A stretch of DNA of 64,000 nt from an uncultured Roseicyclus sp. (GTDB lineage: Bacteria > Pseudomonadota > Alphaproteobacteria > Rhodobacterales > Rhodobacteraceae), in assembly GCA_947494975.1 (NCBI GenBank), contig CANLXA010000002.1, positions 62,001 through 126,000 on the forward strand, given 5' to 3'. Both the position numbers and the translations under genes were made by a program. A model generated the notes under the pieces. The model did not search any database and was not told where the DNA came from. It was given only the letters and a program-made list of their open reading frames with translations. Positions 35,800 to 44,618 of the stretch are shown piece after piece (position 1 is the first letter of the stretch; every line of letters starts with the position of its first letter).

Positions 35800-36279
35800 T
35801 TAGGCCACAAGGTCGGCCGGGATCAGCCGAAAGGCCTTGCCGAATCCGCCATTGAGAAGCGCCGATATGGGGCGGAACCGGACCAATCGGAAGTCGCCGA
35901 AATCGTAATAAAGCTGTGCCTTGGGATAGAGGTCCAGGTAATGTGCCCGCAGAGCGGCCTTGTCCGCGGTTTCCGCCCTGGCCTGAAGGGTCAGCCGGGG
36001 ATGGGTCAGCGGGTCGCCTTTCGCGCCCGGCTCCCCGATCAGGACGGAACAGGCGGGGTTGGCGTCCATCGCCGCGGTATGGGTCGACAGGGTCGAAATC
36101 AACGTCAGTGGCACATGGTCCGGTCCGGGCACAAGGGCGATCCGGGTCACGACCGGATCCCCGGTTTCCGGGTCTAGAACGCCGAGGGCGGCAAAGCGCG
36201 TGCGCGTGATCAGGTCGCGCGCCAGCGCACGGGCCGCGTCATCGGTGGGGCGAATGGGATCTGCGGGGCGCTCGGACAT
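35800..36279 (-). CDS. Pyridoxamine 5'-phosphate oxidase-related (HugZ-like) flavin/heme-binding protein
   Basis: A 159-residue split-barrel protein: RFAALGVLDPETGDPVVTRIA, PLTLISTLSTHTAAMDANPACSVLIGE and YYDFGDFRLVRFRPI fit the PNPOx-like/HugZ family, whose members bind FMN or heme. It lacks the C-terminal DUF2470 domain of full-length HugZ, so heme degradation is only a possibility. Confidence 0.85.
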   Translation of the reverse strand: MSERPADPIRPTDDAARALARDLITRTRFAALGVLDPETGDPVVTRIALVPGPDHVPLTLISTLSTHTAAMDANPACSVLIGEPGAKGDPLTHPRLTLQARAETADKAALRAHYLDLYPKAQLYYDFGDFRLVRFRPISALLNGGFGKAFRLIPADLVA

Positions 36280-36338
36280 GGCGCAAGGCTATCAGGCGGC
36301 GGGCAGGGTGGCGAGGCACCGCCCGCGCCCGGCCGTCG

Positions 36339-37067
36339 TCAGAATTCGTGCCACAGCGCAAGCGAGACACCGACGCTGTCGCTGCCTTCCAACGCCGCGC
36401 GCGCGCCAAGGCGGACGGAGGTGCCGGGCCGGATTTCGAAAATCACCGATGGCGACGCCGTGACCAGCAGATCGGCCCCCGGCCATTCCTCGGCCTTGAG
36501 CGAGAAGGTGCCCGCCAGACGATCCGACAGCCGCAGACCGACCGTGCCCTCAAGCTGCCAGATCGTGTCCTGATCCTCGGTGTCGTAGAGCGCCACCGCA
36601 TCCAGAACCATCCAGCCGCCGTCATGCTCGAACGGCATATACCACACGCCGCCACCGCCATCGCCGAAGCCGCGTCCGATGGAGGCGCCAATGCGGACCA
36701 GCGCGTGGGGATCATCCTCACCCACCTCGCGCGCGCCGAACCCGCCGTCGATGGCCATCTGCCAGGTCGCGTCCGGCGGCGTGATCGTGTAGCGCAGGAA
36801 GGCGACGGCCTGCCGACTGATCTCGCCGCTGCCGATATCCGCGCCAAGGGTCAGGCTGCGGCCAAGACCAACCTCGCCATAGGCGCTGACATAGGTTTCG
36901 GGCTCCCACAGACCGACCGCGATGTCGGATGGGGCTTCTTCGGCCGAGATTCGCAGGGAAACAAACACATCGCCCGCCTCACGGGCCCACGGCCCGGCGG
37001 AGACGGGCGCGCATAACAGCACACCCGACAGGCTCAGACCCAAAACCGTGACCCCTGCGCAACGCAT
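36339..37067 (-). CDS. Exported beta-rich protein, probable outer-membrane protein
   Basis: A 242-residue protein with an N-terminal signal peptide (about residues 1-24, ending PVSAG). The mature part alternates polar and hydrophobic residues in short strands separated by Gly/Asp turns, and the last residue is Phe (SLALWHEF), the usual C-terminal signature for beta-barrel insertion by BAM. No family recognised. Confidence 0.72.
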   Translation of the reverse strand: MRCAGVTVLGLSLSGVLLCAPVSAGPWAREAGDVFVSLRISAEEAPSDIAVGLWEPETYVSAYGEVGLGRSLTLGADIGSGEISRQAVAFLRYTITPPDATWQMAIDGGFGAREVGEDDPHALVRIGASIGRGFGDGGGGVWYMPFEHDGGWMVLDAVALYDTEDQDTIWQLEGTVGLRLSDRLAGTFSLKAEEWPGADLLVTASPSVIFEIRPGTSVRLGARAALEGSDSVGVSLALWHEF

Positions 37068-37254
37068 GGAAGCGATTAGGGGGGCCGATGGTTAACAAAT
37101 CCCTAACGCGCCTTGCTTGGCCCGCGGCGGGCCGGGCAGTGTGACGGTCAAGCCGCATGCCGTGTCTGGGGGATTCGCGTGTCTGGTGTCATTTTTTAAC
37201 TGATGCTTTGGTTTTCCCCGTTACGCGTCTGCGCCTGCGGAGGATGTTTAACCA
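37068..37254. other. Divergent intergenic region
   Basis: No gene seen. It separates the leftward exported protein from a rightward gene that starts with GTG at 37255 behind CGGAGGATG, so both promoters should lie here. No convincing operator was found. Confidence 0.5.
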
Positions 37255-38094
37255 GTGAGCGAGTTGATTGGAGCGATCCGTTCGGCCCTGTCGGAGACCG
37301 AAGCGCTCCCGGCCCAGAGCAATCATTTCGGCGTCACGTTTCGCCCCACATCCGGTATTCTCGCCGGCCATCTGGTGACGGCCTATCGCAGTGGTCGCGA
37401 TCCGGACGTGCAGGAATTGCTGGCGCGCCGTCACGACGCCTATGTCGATTGCCTGCGCCTGGCCGGTATCCGCGTGCCCGATACCGCGTTCCGGCTTCTG
37501 GACGAGGCCGGATCGCAGCGGGCCGTGATTGTTCAACAGGCGGTCGACCATGACCGGATGCTTGTCACGATGATGCGCCGCGCAAGTGCCGAGGCCGCGA
37601 TTGATCTGCTGGATCAGGTCGCGGTCGAGGTGGTGGAATTCTGGCGCCGGGTAGCGCAGCGCCCCGAACGGATCGGGTTCAACGCCCGCGTCGAGCGGTT
37701 CGCAATGGACGCGGACGGGCCGGTCTTTCTCGATACGTTTCCGCCGCTGATCTCCTACAATCGCGACGAGATCGGGCAGTTGATTCAGCGCTTCGCCGAT
37801 AGCGGCCTGATCCGCGGGTTGGGAAAGATCCTGCCCGGTCGGGTGCGGGATTTTCAGGACCGCTGGTATACGCCCGCGGGGTCCCTCTCCACGCTGATCG
37901 ACGGCGCCTTGCGAGTCCGGCCCAACGATCAAGGCCTGATCCTCGACTGGGCGGATAATTTTGCATCCCGGCGCCTCGAAGGGCCGTGGCGCAATGCGGT
38001 GCAGGCCAATCTCGCCCGGCAGGAACGGCGCCTGCGCGCCGGTCCGCGCGGGTGGAGTGCGCTTGTCGGTGGCCGTGATCACCCCCATGCCTGA
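37255..38094 (+). CDS. Conserved hypothetical protein, possibly kinase-like
   Basis: A 279-residue protein with a GTG start behind a GGAGGATG site. I do not recognise the family. A stretch in the middle, GFNARVERFAMDADGPVFLD followed by TFPP, resembles the catalytic/metal-binding loop of aminoglycoside-phosphotransferase-like kinases (an Asn and a later Asp before Pro-Pro). Earlier, VTAYRSGRDPD could be an ATP-side lysine-less loop, so any kinase relation is weak. The trmL gene follows 22 bases downstream on the same strand. Confidence 0.65.
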   Translation: MSELIGAIRSALSETEALPAQSNHFGVTFRPTSGILAGHLVTAYRSGRDPDVQELLARRHDAYVDCLRLAGIRVPDTAFRLLDEAGSQRAVIVQQAVDHDRMLVTMMRRASAEAAIDLLDQVAVEVVEFWRRVAQRPERIGFNARVERFAMDADGPVFLDTFPPLISYNRDEIGQLIQRFADSGLIRGLGKILPGRVRDFQDRWYTPAGSLSTLIDGALRVRPNDQGLILDWADNFASRRLEGPWRNAVQANLARQERRLRAGPRGWSALVGGRDHPHA

Positions 38095-38116
38095 CGGGCC
38101 GGCCCCGAAAGAGACC

Positions 38117-38575
38117 ATGAAAATCGTGCTGGTGCACCCTGAGATCCCGGGCAATACGGGCACGATCGGGCGCACCTGCGTGGCGCTCGATCTGGAGTTG
38201 ATCCTGATCCACCCTTTGGGTTTCGACCTGTCGGAAAAGGCCGTGCGGCGTGCCGGGCTGGATTACTGGCAACATGTCCGGCTCCGCGAATACGAAAGCT
38301 GGTCCGCGTTCCTCGCCGATCGGGCGCCACCGGACGACCACTTGTTCCTGTTCGAACAAGACGGCGCGGGGGGCACCGTCTATGCCCCGGATTACCCGCC
38401 CGATGCCTATCTGATCTTCGGCAGGGAGACCAAGGGCCTGCCGGCCGAGGTTCTGGAGGGCCGTGCCAACCAGACCTTCCGCCTTCCGATGCGCTCCCCC
38501 CATATCCGATCGCTGAACCTCGCAAATGCCGCCACTGCGGTGATCTACCAGGCGATGCGGGCATATCTGGAGTAG
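38117..38575 (+). CDS. trmL: tRNA (cytidine(34)-2'-O)-methyltransferase
   Basis: A 152-residue SPOUT methyltransferase with the trefoil-knot motifs HPEIPGNTGTIGRTC, LIFGRETKGLP and RSLNLANAATAVIYQ. TrmL uses S-adenosylmethionine to methylate the wobble base of some tRNA-Leu species. ATG 38117 is chosen since homologues start with MKIVLVHPEIPGN. Length is normal. Confidence 0.95.
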   Translation: MKIVLVHPEIPGNTGTIGRTCVALDLELILIHPLGFDLSEKAVRRAGLDYWQHVRLREYESWSAFLADRAPPDDHLFLFEQDGAGGTVYAPDYPPDAYLIFGRETKGLPAEVLEGRANQTFRLPMRSPHIRSLNLANAATAVIYQAMRAYLE

Positions 38576-38692
38576 CCCAATGCAGGGGCGGGCATGGTTT
38601 TCGAGGCGCCGGATCAACCGGGCTGAACCCCGCCCCATGTCGTGCTAGCGTGCGGAGAGACCTGCGCTCGCGCTCAACGGGATGGACAAAAC

Positions 38693-39007
38693 GTGCCAGA
38701 CGAACAGAAGACGGAATCGGCCCAATCCGACAGGGATGCCCTGGCCGCAGAGGTGCGCGCGCTGCATCAGGAGCTGACCTTTCTGCGCAAACACAAGATG
38801 TTCCGCATCTATCAATCGGTGCCCCGGGCGATGTTTTTCAAGCTCGCGTCCGGCATGGCCGTGGGGCTGGGAACGGTGATCGGGGCCACGTTCCTGTTGT
38901 CGATCATCGTCTGGGGGCTGAGCCAGATCGAGTTTCTGCCGATCATCGGCGAATGGGCGTCCCAGATTGCGCGTGAGATCGAGGGGACACTCAATCCGGG
39001 CGAATAG
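38693..39007 (+). CDS. Small membrane protein (DUF5665-like)
   Basis: A 104-residue protein with a probable GTG start. An N-terminal helix (ALAAEVRALHQELTFLRKHK, about residues 18-37) could form a short coiled coil. One strong membrane segment follows (GMAVGLGTVIGATFLLSIIV, about 55-74). The pattern resembles the DUF5665 family, which has no known role. Confidence 0.78.
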   Translation: MPDEQKTESAQSDRDALAAEVRALHQELTFLRKHKMFRIYQSVPRAMFFKLASGMAVGLGTVIGATFLLSIIVWGLSQIEFLPIIGEWASQIAREIEGTLNPGE

Positions 39008-39087
39008 ATCGCGGCTGCTTGTGACGCGGGTCCGTGCCCCTACATGAAACGGGAGCCCACACCCGATCCAAGTTGAGGAGAGCCGCC

Positions 39088-39336
39088 ATGCAATGTCCCG
39101 TCGATGGAACCACCCTTGTGATGACCGACCGCCAGGGGGTCGAGATCGATTATTGCCCGCAATGCCGGGGCGTCTGGCTGGATCGGGGTGAGTTGGACAA
39201 GATCGTCGAGCGCTCGGCCCCCGAAGCGCCGCGCGCGGCGGCTCCGGCCCCGCAATCCCGTGGCGGCTATGACGAGGGCCACGCGCCCCGCAAGAAACGC
39301 CGCGGATCGTTCCTGGATGACATCTTCGATTTCTAG
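39088..39336 (+). CDS. TFIIB-type zinc-ribbon protein
   Basis: An 82-residue protein with a zinc ribbon, CPVDG near the N terminus and CPQCRGVWLDRGELD as the second knuckle, followed by a basic linker (RKKRRGS) and an acidic DDIFDF end. The family is common in bacteria and probably binds nucleic acid or protein. A GAGGAGAG site precedes ATG 39088. Confidence 0.88.
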   Translation: MQCPVDGTTLVMTDRQGVEIDYCPQCRGVWLDRGELDKIVERSAPEAPRAAAPAPQSRGGYDEGHAPRKKRRGSFLDDIFDF

Positions 39337-39365
39337 GACACGGCTGGCGGGGCGCGCCAGCGGTC

Positions 39366-40466
39366 CTACCGATCCCGTAGCAGCCGCTCGAACAGCGTAA
39401 AATATTGTGCGCCGATCCGGTCCCACCGGTAATGGGCCTGCGCAATCTCCTGCATCCTCGCCCCCGCATGCTCCGGCGACGGCCCGCGCAGGAGGCGCGC
39501 CAAATCGGCGCCATCACCGAAGTAAGCCGCCGCATCGCGCGTGGTCTGGCGGTTGAAGACGCAATCGAAGGCCAGGATCGGCAGGCCCAGATGCATCATC
39601 TCGACAAGTGCAGGGTTGGTGCCGCCCGCGGAATGGCCATGCACATAGGCCCGCGCCCGACGTCGGATCGCGTATCGCAGGTCCGGCGCGTGGACGGGAT
39701 CCAGCAAACGAAGATGCGGACGGTCCGCGAACCGCGCACGCAACTTGCGGCCAAAGCGGCTATCGTTCCAGTTTCCAACGAAAACAAGCGGGCTTTGGCA
39801 GGCATCGAACGCCTGAAGGATCATCTCGGGATTGTTCTCCGGAACGATCCGGCAAAGCGCCAGCGCATAATCGTCCGGCAGTCCCTCCGGCAGTGCGCTG
39901 GCTCCCACCGGCGCTTGCGTCGCGTGGTCGCCGCCATAGGCAATAACCTCCGGCGTCACGCCATGGCCCTGCCACAGGTGCGCGGCGATGGCGGGATGAT
40001 CGGCAATCACCGCATCGGAATGGCGGACGGCCAGCGCCTCCGACCGCTTCAGGATCGCCTTGGCCGGGCCTGACCACTTACCACGCCGCCACTCCAGACC
40101 ATCCATATGGGTCACGATCTTGGTGCGTCCGCGCGGCAGAAACGGGAACACCATGGCCCCGGACACACCCAGCATCAGGGCAATATCGACCTTCTGTCGG
40201 ATTGCCTGGCGCAGCGTCGACGCGTCGTACAGCACGCTCGATGCACCATTGGCGCGAAACGGCGAATAGATCAGATCGGCGGTCTCGAACCGGCGCGGAT
40301 GGGAGCTGTATGCCGGGCCGCTGCAAAAGACCGACAGGCGTTCCGGCCGGCCTGCGGCGGCATGGTAGCGGACAAGATGCTCCGCAAGTGTTTCAAATCC
40401 TCCGTAATTCGCCGGTACGCCGACCGAGCCAAGAATGGCGATATGTGCCCGGTTTTCTTCCGTCAT
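39366..40466 (-). CDS. Glycosyltransferase (DUF1972/GT4-type, rhamnosyltransferase-like)
   Basis: A 366-residue GT-B glycosyltransferase. The N-terminal AILGSVGVPANYGGFETLAE is typical of the DUF1972 group that contains beta-1,4-rhamnosyltransferases of capsule synthesis. The C-terminal nucleotide-sugar site has GHSAGGTNPALVEMMHLGLP. It is probably cytoplasmic or peripheral and adds a sugar to a lipid-linked repeat unit. The divergent neighbour is an undecaprenyl-phosphate sugar transferase, so the two likely act in one polysaccharide pathway. Confidence 0.9.
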   Translation of the reverse strand: MTEENRAHIAILGSVGVPANYGGFETLAEHLVRYHAAAGRPERLSVFCSGPAYSSHPRRFETADLIYSPFRANGASSVLYDASTLRQAIRQKVDIALMLGVSGAMVFPFLPRGRTKIVTHMDGLEWRRGKWSGPAKAILKRSEALAVRHSDAVIADHPAIAAHLWQGHGVTPEVIAYGGDHATQAPVGASALPEGLPDDYALALCRIVPENNPEMILQAFDACQSPLVFVGNWNDSRFGRKLRARFADRPHLRLLDPVHAPDLRYAIRRRARAYVHGHSAGGTNPALVEMMHLGLPILAFDCVFNRQTTRDAAAYFGDGADLARLLRGPSPEHAGARMQEIAQAHYRWDRIGAQYFTLFERLLRDR

Positions 40467-40706
40467 TTCAGATCTTTACACGCTTTCTCGGCGTTTTTCC
40501 GGGGTCAGGGGCCCCGAAGAAGCTCAAAACAATGCGGCCATTCGGGGGCCAATAGCGAAAACTAGCGCAAATCCTCTTTGCGAGGGGTTAACCAGATGTT
40601 CAGCGCGCCCCGATTACGAAATCGGCCTGTCGGATTGTGCATCGGAGTGCGCAGCCGAAGCAAAACCCCGCCCGTGACCGGTCGGGGCACTGGCTTGGGG
40701 AATACC
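40467..40706. other. Divergent intergenic region between polysaccharide genes
   Basis: It holds the promoters of the leftward glycosyltransferase and the rightward sugar transferase. The sugar-transferase frame is open back to 40578, with an ATG at 40596, so a longer N terminus of up to 43 residues is possible. CGCAAATCCTCTTTGCG (40563-40579) is a short inverted repeat of unknown use. Confidence 0.45.
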
Positions 40707-41372
40707 ATGACGATTGTGCCTGATTTTGATCAGACCATCGCGCGTCCGGTCCGATGGACGGACCGGCGCCGGGATGCGGTTGGCGGCTCAGGGCTCTATT
40801 GGCGGGCCAAGCCGATAATCGACGTGATCGGCGCCCTGGTTCTGCTGCCCGGCGTGCTCGGCCTGGCCGGCCTGCTTTGCGTGCTCAACCCACTCTTCAA
40901 TCGAGGGCCGCTGTTCTACCGGCAGGTACGGATGGGCCAGAATCAAGCCCCATTCACGGCACTGAAGTTTCGGACAATGGTCGCCACGGGCCGCGAACGC
41001 GGTCCCCGTGACATTGTGGAAGCCGACCGCATCACGCCGCTTGGCGGGCTGCTGCGCCGCGCCGGGCTCGATGAACTCCCCCAGGCCATCAACATCCTGC
41101 GCGGCGAGATGAGCCTGATCGGCCCGCGCCCGGATTGCCTGCACCACGCCCAAACCTACCTGCACGAAATTCCTGATTACCGCCATCGCCTCCATGTCCG
41201 TCCGGGGCTCAGCGGGCTGGCGCAGGTCAAGCTCGGCTATGCAGTTGGTGTGGAGGCGACGCGGGCCAAGGCGCAGGTGGATCTGGAGTATATCGCAAAA
41301 GCGGGCTTCGCCCTCGACGCCTACGTCGCGTGGAGGACCCTTGTGACGGTGATCACGGGCGGCGGGGATTAG
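40707..41372 (+). CDS. Undecaprenyl-phosphate sugar-1-phosphate transferase (bacterial sugar transferase)
   Basis: A 221-residue monotopic membrane transferase. A membrane segment (PIIDVIGALVLLPGVLGLAG) precedes the catalytic block GQNQAPFTALKFRTM and RRAGLDELPQAINILRGEMS, then GPRPDC and RPGLSGLAQV. It moves a sugar-phosphate from UDP-sugar to undecaprenyl phosphate to start a polysaccharide repeat. ATG 40707 follows GGGGAA; see the preceding gap for longer starts. Confidence 0.92.
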   Translation: MTIVPDFDQTIARPVRWTDRRRDAVGGSGLYWRAKPIIDVIGALVLLPGVLGLAGLLCVLNPLFNRGPLFYRQVRMGQNQAPFTALKFRTMVATGRERGPRDIVEADRITPLGGLLRRAGLDELPQAINILRGEMSLIGPRPDCLHHAQTYLHEIPDYRHRLHVRPGLSGLAQVKLGYAVGVEATRAKAQVDLEYIAKAGFALDAYVAWRTLVTVITGGGD

Positions 41373-41405
41373 GCGGACGCCCGCGCCACCCCTCCCGGGC
41401 GTGCC

Positions 41406-42146
41406 TCATGCGCTGAAGAACGTGCACGCCCCATCGGGATCGATTCGGGCCGCCGTCAATCGGCCGCCATAGACGGCGCCGGTATCCACCGCGATCCGGC
41501 CAGCCTCGGCAAAGGGGGCGTCAAACGGCTGATGCCCGAAGGCCACCCATTGCCCGTCGCGGCGCGGCTTCTTCAGGAACCGTTCGGTCCCCCAGACAAG
41601 CGCAAGATCGTCCTGCGCGTCCATGGCCACGGTTGGATCAGCCCCCGCATGGACAACCCAAAGCGTGCCGGATTGCCACGATGTCGCCAGCCCCGCGACC
41701 CAGTCCACGAGTTCCTGCCCCATCGCATCGCGCAGGTCCGCGGCCAGCGCCAGAAGCTCGTCGGAGGAGGTAAGATCAACCGTCGAGGCGTTCGGCACAT
41801 CGAAACTCGTCAGCGTCTGCAACCCGCCATGATGCAGCCAGCGTTTGGCCCGTCCGGTCGGGTTCTCAAGGAAATCAAGCATCATCCGCTCATGGTTCCC
41901 CATCAGCGCGCCGACCACATCCGGATGGTTCCGGTTCGCCTGAGCCACGAAACGCAGGACATCGGCACTGGCGGTGCCGCGATCAACGTAATCCCCCACA
42001 AACACGATCCGGCATGCCACATCCGTCGCGGCTGCAATATCGTCATCGATCTGCCGCAGGAGCGCGCCAAGCTGGTCGATGCAGCCGTGGATATCGCCGA
42101 CCACGTAGACCCGGTCTTTCGGTGCAGGCGGCTGCCAGCGCGGCAT
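41406..42146 (-). CDS. PPP-family metallophosphoesterase
   Basis: A 246-residue enzyme with the three family motifs GDIHGC (about residues 18-23), GDYVDRG (about 51-57) and GNHE (about 83-86), followed by HAGAD and FGHQPF. Such proteins are protein phosphatases or diadenosine tetraphosphate hydrolases, and the exact substrate is not clear. It is convergent with the sugar-transferase gene. Confidence 0.9.
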   Translation of the reverse strand: MPRWQPPAPKDRVYVVGDIHGCIDQLGALLRQIDDDIAAATDVACRIVFVGDYVDRGTASADVLRFVAQANRNHPDVVGALMGNHERMMLDFLENPTGRAKRWLHHGGLQTLTSFDVPNASTVDLTSSDELLALAADLRDAMGQELVDWVAGLATSWQSGTLWVVHAGADPTVAMDAQDDLALVWGTERFLKKPRRDGQWVAFGHQPFDAPFAEAGRIAVDTGAVYGGRLTAARIDPDGACTFFSA

Positions 42147-42340
42147 GATTCTCTTCCTTCAAATACGCAACTCTCCCTAACCCGCGCTCGGTCGGATTGC
42201 ATCTGCCGCTTGAAGCGCGCCGCTACTATTGTTGCGTCTGGTGAACACCCGGTGAACGCGTCGTTGAGCACGCGTCTGCGGGTCAACACGGCCGCAGCTC
42301 GACGCGACGCGCCGCATGCATCAACGGGCCGGGCCGACAG

Positions 42341-42889
42341 CTACATCATTTCGCAGGGCAGGTGGGCCGATGCCGGCAGGGCCGCGTAGGTCACGCCGCT
42401 GATATCGTGGCGCCCCGTGGCTTTCGCGTGGGCGTCAATCGCCCGCCGCAGGGCGTCCTCACCCAGATACGGGCGCAGGACCTCCAGATCCAGAAGCGCG
42501 CGGCAGGCCGAGACCGCCTGTATCGGTCCGCCCGACGTCGCATCTTCGCCATGGGGGACAATCCCATAACCCGCCCCATCCCCCGGATCCGCCCGCAGGA
42601 GGGCACATGACAGTCCCGCGCGCGCTTCCCGCAACAGGGCTTCATGGGGGGCGAATTGCGCCTCCGCCACGGCCAAATCCTGCCTCAGCGCCTGCAGTTC
42701 CCGTTGGCGCGCGGCCTTCAGATCGGCTTGCAGATTGGCCAGATGATCCAGCGCGTCTGCGGCCTGGCCCATTGTCAGTGACGGATCGTCCGCCAACGCC
42801 TTGGCCCGCGTTACATACCGTTCGGTCCGCACGGCCAGAAGAGCGGGCGAGGCGTCAGGAGCGGGCGTATTGGACAGATCGTTGGGCAT
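42341..42889 (-). CDS. Hypothetical protein with coiled coil
   Basis: A 182-residue protein I do not recognise. The N-terminal half is helical and likely coiled coil (about residues 40-95; LANLQADLKAARQRELQALR). The C-terminal half is compact with three cysteines and ends LPCEMM. No signal peptide. A 194-base gap without a gene separates it from the phosphoesterase downstream. Confidence 0.65.
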   Translation of the reverse strand: MPNDLSNTPAPDASPALLAVRTERYVTRAKALADDPSLTMGQAADALDHLANLQADLKAARQRELQALRQDLAVAEAQFAPHEALLREARAGLSCALLRADPGDGAGYGIVPHGEDATSGGPIQAVSACRALLDLEVLRPYLGEDALRRAIDAHAKATGRHDISGVTYAALPASAHLPCEMM

Positions 42890-42937
42890 GTCCCGACAGT
42901 CCGTCGATTCCGGTTAACAGCCGGTTACCGGAGTCCA

Positions 42938-43384
42938 TCAAACTGTCGGTGTCGCGCCGCAATTGCGGAAGGCCTCAACGGCCGGGGCGGCGCCCTCCAG
43001 CGACACGCTGAGCGCCGCTTCGCCGCTGAACCCGGTGGCCGTCTCGTTCCGGGCAAGCCCGTTCAGGACGTTGCCAAACCCCCGATCGGACACGCTCAGC
43101 GATTGCCGGTCGGGGCTCAGCACATGGCGATCGGTGGTGATGGCATTGGGGGCCTCACCGCTGAACAGGATGCCGAAACTCCCCGCAACGGGCCAGGGAT
43201 CGGGGCCCGTCAGGGTGATCGTGTAAAGCGGCACCGCCGGATCGAAGGTCAGCCGGACAGCCACATCCCCCTCGCTATGGGTCAGGATGCACAGCGGGCC
43301 GTCGACCTCCAGATCCCAGGCCGATGCCAGCGACGGGATGGCAACAAACGCGGCAGTGATGGCCGATAGGCGGTACGATCGCAT
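42938..43384 (-). CDS. Hypothetical exported protein
   Basis: A 148-residue protein with a signal peptide (about residues 1-22, ending SLASA before WDL). The mature protein is beta-rich and carries two cysteines (PLCILTH and FRNCGATP) that could form a disulphide in the periplasm. No family recognised. Confidence 0.7.
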   Translation of the reverse strand: MRSYRLSAITAAFVAIPSLASAWDLEVDGPLCILTHSEGDVAVRLTFDPAVPLYTITLTGPDPWPVAGSFGILFSGEAPNAITTDRHVLSPDRQSLSVSDRGFGNVLNGLARNETATGFSGEAALSVSLEGAAPAVEAFRNCGATPTV

Positions 43385-43466
43385 TCCGGGCTCCCCTTTG
43401 GGCTTGGGGAAAGACTAGGGCGTGCGCCGCTATCGGCCAATACCGCTTGCGACTGCGCCGATCCGG

Positions 43467-43991
43467 TCAGGGTTCGCCCAGATATTCCAGCTCATCGTCG
43501 TCAAAGGCGTCCTCGAACACGTCATCGGCCAGGTCGTCCGGGACAACAGCCTGCATCTCGCGGCGCGCGCTCGGCTCGCGCCAGGCCAGGCCACCGGGGA
43601 AGATCAGGATCATCGTCGCGATCAGGGCGAGGGCTGAGGCGATGGGCCAGAACAGGCCCGAAACATCCTGCGACAGCACGCCGTCCAGCGCCGCACCGGC
43701 CAGGAACAGCCCGCCGATCACGGCAAGGCACCACGCGCCGCCGATGATCTGGAACGGCACGCGAAGGACGGTCGGCACCGTGCGGTGCATCATCCGGTCA
43801 TGGTATTGCGGTAGCAGGAAAAACAGCGTCATCGTCAGGCAGAACAGGGCCGATCCCGCGCCGAATTGCGCCGCCGGTCCAAGACCCGGCCAGCCGACGC
43901 TGATCCCCGCGATCCACGCGACGGACGCGATCAGGCCCAACACGCCGACAACGCGCGCCAGCAGGTCGCTCAGAAGCAGGCTCCAATTCAT
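43467..43991 (-). CDS. Hypothetical membrane protein
   Basis: A 174-residue protein with four hydrophobic segments (LLARVVGVLGLIASVAWIAG; GAGSALFCLTMTLFFLLPQY; IIGGAWCLAVIGGLFLAGAA; LFWPIASALALIATMILIFP), then an acidic cytoplasmic tail (about residues 145-174; DDVFEDAFDDDELEYLGEP). Unknown function. ATG 43991; upstream frame overlaps the divergent gene and is not counted. Confidence 0.72.
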   Translation of the reverse strand: MNWSLLLSDLLARVVGVLGLIASVAWIAGISVGWPGLGPAAQFGAGSALFCLTMTLFFLLPQYHDRMMHRTVPTVLRVPFQIIGGAWCLAVIGGLFLAGAALDGVLSQDVSGLFWPIASALALIATMILIFPGGLAWREPSARREMQAVVPDDLADDVFEDAFDDDELEYLGEP

Positions 43992-44114
43992 CACATACCT
44001 CGATACAGCCGCAGATCGCGGGAATATCCCATGGCTTTCTGGCATTTTTTGGGCGGCACGCTGCGGGCCCGGCATGGCCTTGCGATCCCGCCTGCCGTGG
44101 GCAAGGGTGCCGTC

Positions 44115-44468
44115 ATGACCCGCGATGACTTCAACAGGTTCTGCGGCAGCCTCAAGGCGACGTCCCATGTGGTGCAATGGGGCAATTCTGATGTCTGGAA
44201 GGTGGGCGGCAAGCTGTTTGCCGTGGGGGGCTGGACCGACGGGAAGGACGCCTTCACCTTCAAGGTCGGCGACGTGGCGTTCGAGGTGCTGCCCGAGCAG
44301 CCGGGGATCCGGCCCGCGCCGTACCTGGCGTCGCGCGGCATGAAATGGGTGCAGGTCTATGAAGAGGGCGCGATGAGCGAGGCGAGCCTGCGGGAGCATA
44401 TCGAGGCGAGCTATGAGATGGCGGTGGAGAAGCTGACCAAGAAGCTGAGGGCGGAACTGGGGGTCTGA
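44115..44468 (+). CDS. MmcQ/YjbR-family protein
   Basis: A 117-residue protein matching the double-wing MmcQ/YjbR fold: TRDDFNRFCGSLKATSHVVQ, KLFAVGGW, RPAPYLASRGMKWVQV, then a C-terminal helix. Members are thought to bind DNA, but their role is unknown. The start at ATG 44115 fits the family. A perfect 18-base palindrome lies 6 bases after the stop. Confidence 0.88.
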   Translation: MTRDDFNRFCGSLKATSHVVQWGNSDVWKVGGKLFAVGGWTDGKDAFTFKVGDVAFEVLPEQPGIRPAPYLASRGMKWVQVYEEGAMSEASLREHIEASYEMAVEKLTKKLRAELGV

Positions 44469-44474
44469 GCGATC

Positions 44475-44492
44475 TTGTGCAAGCTTGCACAA
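44475..44492. promoter_or_regulatory. Perfect 18-base palindrome upstream of the NYN gene
   Basis: TTGTGCAAGCTTGCACAA is fully self-complementary. It lies between the MmcQ-like stop and an A/T-rich run (44507-44565) that probably contains the promoter of the NYN nuclease gene. It fits a binding site for a dimeric regulator better than a terminator, because no loop or U-tract is present. The TGT-N10-ACA spacing is also that of NifA sites, but nothing here relates to nitrogen fixation. Confidence 0.5.
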
Positions 44493-44618
44493 CGCCGTTA
44501 AGTACCTGAAATATATAAATATAACTGTTTTCTTTTACTTTTGATTAAGCATGATCAATGGACCATGTCTGGAGTGCGGCGCCCTAACCTTGCCACACTG
44601 AGCCGGTAGAACGGTCTG

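Noticed and set aside
44476-44491. TGT-N10-ACA as a NifA upstream activating site
   Set aside because: The pattern fits, but there is no sigma-54 promoter or nitrogen-fixation gene nearby. A general dimer-binding palindrome is the safer reading.
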